From Peptostreptococcaceae bacterium (lineage in GTDB: Bacteria; Bacillota_A; Clostridia; Peptostreptococcales; Acidaminobacteraceae): a stretch of DNA of 6,800 nucleotides. The position numbers and the translations under genes are program-made. Every line of letters starts with the position of its first letter. The first letter of the stretch is position 1. The stretch is from NCBI GenBank assembly GCA_013619035.1, contig JABXKX010000412.1, positions 1-6,800 on the forward strand, read 5' to 3'. The notes under the pieces are model-generated. The model saw nothing but the letters and a program-made list of their open reading frames with translations, ran no database searches and was not told the DNA's origin. Positions 5,371 through 6,800 of the stretch are shown in pieces.

Positions 5371-6684
5371 ATGATACCTATTGATGTTAAATATATTATC
5401 AGCACACTTGAAAATAATGGCTATGAAGCATATGTTGTCGGTGGTGCTGTCCGTGATTATTATCTAAAGAAAGACGTTAATGATTGGGATATAACAACTG
5501 ATGCTGAACCTTGTGTCGTAGAAGATCTTTTTGATAAGACTTATGCTATCGGAAGGGCTTTTGGTACTGTCGTTGTACTACTCAACGGTGCGCCATATGA
5601 AGTGACTACTTATAGAACTGAATCTCATTATACTGATGGTCGAAGACCTGATAAAGTATTGTACAGCAAAGATTTAAAGGAAGATCTTTCTAGAAGAGAT
5701 TTTACAATGAACGCAATGGTCATGACTAAGAACGGGGATTTTATCGATCTATATGACGGTATATCCAGTTTAGAGTCGCGCATGATTCAATGTGTAGGAG
5801 ACCCAATTAAACGATTCCAAGAAGATTATTTGCGTGTTTATCGTTATGTACGATTCAATACTCAACTTGGATTTCAAAGAAATGATTATTTAGATAATGT
5901 CATTACAAATATCCCTCAAAATCTAAAAATCTCATTTGAACGCATACAATTTGAATTGGATAAAATTCTATTATCTGATAAACCTTCAAATGGTATTAGA
6001 CACCTCAAGTCACTAGGGTTATTGAGTCATATTTTACCTGGCATCGAAAAAACATATGATTTTGACCAGCATTGTAAATTTCATGATTTAAATGTATTTG
6101 AGCACTTAATGGTAGTGGTTGATTCATCCGAAAGAAATATTATCAATCGCTTAGCTGCTTTATTACATGATATAGGCAAGCCTGATACTTATGAACTTTC
6201 AGATGGAGAAGGTCATTTTTATAAACATCATCATAGAAGTCATGAAATGGCAGAAATTATCCTAAGACGTCTTAAGTATAGTAATCACGTTGTTCATACA
6301 GTTTTGAAGCTTATTCACTATCATATGACTTTAGTTGATACAGACAATAAAAAATCGGTGAAAAAGTTTATCAATAAAATGGGTGTAGAACATTTAGAAG
6401 ACTTTATAGATTTAAGACGTTCAGATATTTTGGGTAGCAAAACTAATGATGATTTAAGTTCTATTGAAAGAATGCGACAAGCGTTTACAGAAGTTCTTAA
6501 TGAAAATCATCCCATGACTATACACGACTTAGACATTAATGGTCACGATATTATGTTTCTTGGATTTCAAGGTCCTGAAATTGGTCATATTAAACATGCT
6601 TTATTGGATCATGTTCTACAACATCATGATGATAATAAAAAAGAGATCCTTATCAAATTAGTTGAAAACTTATATTCCAAATAA
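5371..6684 (+). CDS. cca: CCA tRNA nucleotidyltransferase with HD domain
   Basis: This class II nucleotidyltransferase adds or repairs the 3' CCA end of tRNAs, using CTP and ATP without a nucleic-acid template. The product is 437 residues. Its catalytic head has VGGAVRD (23-29) and the metal-binding Asp38 and Asp40 in NDWDITTDA. Next come RRDFTMNAM (108-116) and the EDxxR nucleotide-selecting motif EDYLR (151-155) within RVYRYVRF, then the neck segment FERIQFELDKIL. An HD domain follows, with LLHDIGKP (His266-Asp267), HHHRSHEMA and HYHM, so this is an HD-containing form longer than the roughly 400-residue Bacillus enzymes. The EDxxR motif and full length favour a CCA-adding enzyme over a poly(A) polymerase or an A-only enzyme, but sequence alone does not exclude partial specificity. 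The ATG follows AGGAG (5359-5363) at a spacing of 7. An in-frame ATG at 5323 has no Shine-Dalgarno. I see no clear terminator after it. Confidence 0.95.
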   Translation: MIPIDVKYIISTLENNGYEAYVVGGAVRDYYLKKDVNDWDITTDAEPCVVEDLFDKTYAIGRAFGTVVVLLNGAPYEVTTYRTESHYTDGRRPDKVLYSKDLKEDLSRRDFTMNAMVMTKNGDFIDLYDGISSLESRMIQCVGDPIKRFQEDYLRVYRYVRFNTQLGFQRNDYLDNVITNIPQNLKISFERIQFELDKILLSDKPSNGIRHLKSLGLLSHILPGIEKTYDFDQHCKFHDLNVFEHLMVVVDSSERNIINRLAALLHDIGKPDTYELSDGEGHFYKHHHRSHEMAEIILRRLKYSNHVVHTVLKLIHYHMTLVDTDNKKSVKKFINKMGVEHLEDFIDLRRSDILGSKTNDDLSSIERMRQAFTEVLNENHPMTIHDLDINGHDIMFLGFQGPEIGHIKHALLDHVLQHHDDNKKEILIKLVENLYSK

Positions 6685-6751
6685 AACGATAATTTAGATG
6701 ATTAGGGTTTCAGTAAACTACACTTTTTAGTTATACTTAAGTGATAGCGTT

Positions 6752-6780
6752 TTGACAAAACAGTATATTTTTTTTATAAA
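6752..6780 (+). promoter_or_regulatory. Strong sigma-A-type promoter for a gene beyond the window
   Basis: A perfect TTGACA (6752-6757), a 17-base spacer and TATAAA (6775-6780, 5 of 6 matches) lie in AT-rich DNA. The -35 sits inside the small dyad GTTTT-GAC-AAAAC (6749-6761). The predicted start is near 6787, so a + strand gene should begin just past the right edge. The stretch from cca to this promoter (6685-6751) has no ORF or convincing terminator. Confidence 0.75.
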
Positions 6781-6800
6781 ACTAATAAACTTCTCAATTA

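Noticed and set aside
42..6684. An alternative genetic code (TGA read as Trp), suggested by no gene ending in TGA
   Set aside because: Five TAA and one TAG stops in six genes are expected in AT-rich DNA. The tryptophans I checked are all TGG and no in-frame TGA is needed, so the standard bacterial code suffices.
6685..6751. A terminator for cca
   Set aside because: GTTT-CAGT-AAAC (6707-6718) and AACTA/TAGTT (6716-6732) are stems of only 4-5 AT-rich pairs, too weak to call.
1..6800. A mobile element, CRISPR array, toxin-antitoxin pair or defence system
   Set aside because: All six genes are recognisable or conserved chromosomal types, no transposase, integrase or repeat array is present, and base composition looks even across the window.

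Overview
This window is AT-rich bacterial chromosome, roughly one-third G+C by eye, carrying six genes that all read on the + strand: recA, rny (RNase Y), spoVS, a long eukaryote-type purB, a small YjbR/MmcQ-like gene and cca. Strong AGGAGG-type ribosome binding sites, a Bacillus-type SOS box, RNase Y and SpoVS all point to the Bacillota, probably an endospore former or a close relative of one. The recA, rny, spoVS order is a reduced form of the Bacillus recA-rny-ymdB-spoVS neighbourhood. The very low G+C, the missing ymdB and the use of only TAA/TAG stops would fit Turicibacter, Haloplasma, Erysipelotrichia or Izemoplasma-like lineages, but the window alone does not settle the taxon.

Layout. 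The window opens on a near-consensus LexA operator just in front of recA, which ends in a strong intrinsic terminator. A 260-base gap follows. It holds a canonical sigma-A-type promoter and a leader of about 120-155 bases for rny. The start of rny is odd: the strong Shine-Dalgarno lies 23 bases before the first in-frame ATG, with an in-frame ATT and an out-of-frame three-codon ORF in between. After the rny terminator, spoVS is preceded by a good match to a sigma-F/sigma-B-type promoter. Its terminator is a perfect palindrome, and the purB promoter starts almost directly after it. After another terminator comes a promoter overlapped by an 8+8 base dyad, which drives the YjbR-like gene. A strong hairpin with a run of eight Ts then sits directly against the cca ribosome binding site. 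The last 115 bases contain a very good promoter for a gene beyond the right edge.

How the genes fit together. This is a housekeeping neighbourhood: DNA repair (recA), mRNA turnover (rny), sporulation (spoVS), purine synthesis (purB) and tRNA 3'-end maturation (cca). A terminator follows each of the first five genes, so the region looks like a row of single-gene transcription units. The exception is cca, which has no visible promoter of its own and probably depends on read-through from the YjbR-like gene. I saw no tRNA or rRNA genes, insertion sequences, CRISPR arrays, phage genes or defence genes. I do not see a wholly new system. The points most worth checking are the rny start, the terminator against cca, the sporulation-type promoter at spoVS, the dyad at the YjbR-like promoter and the eukaryote-type PurB.
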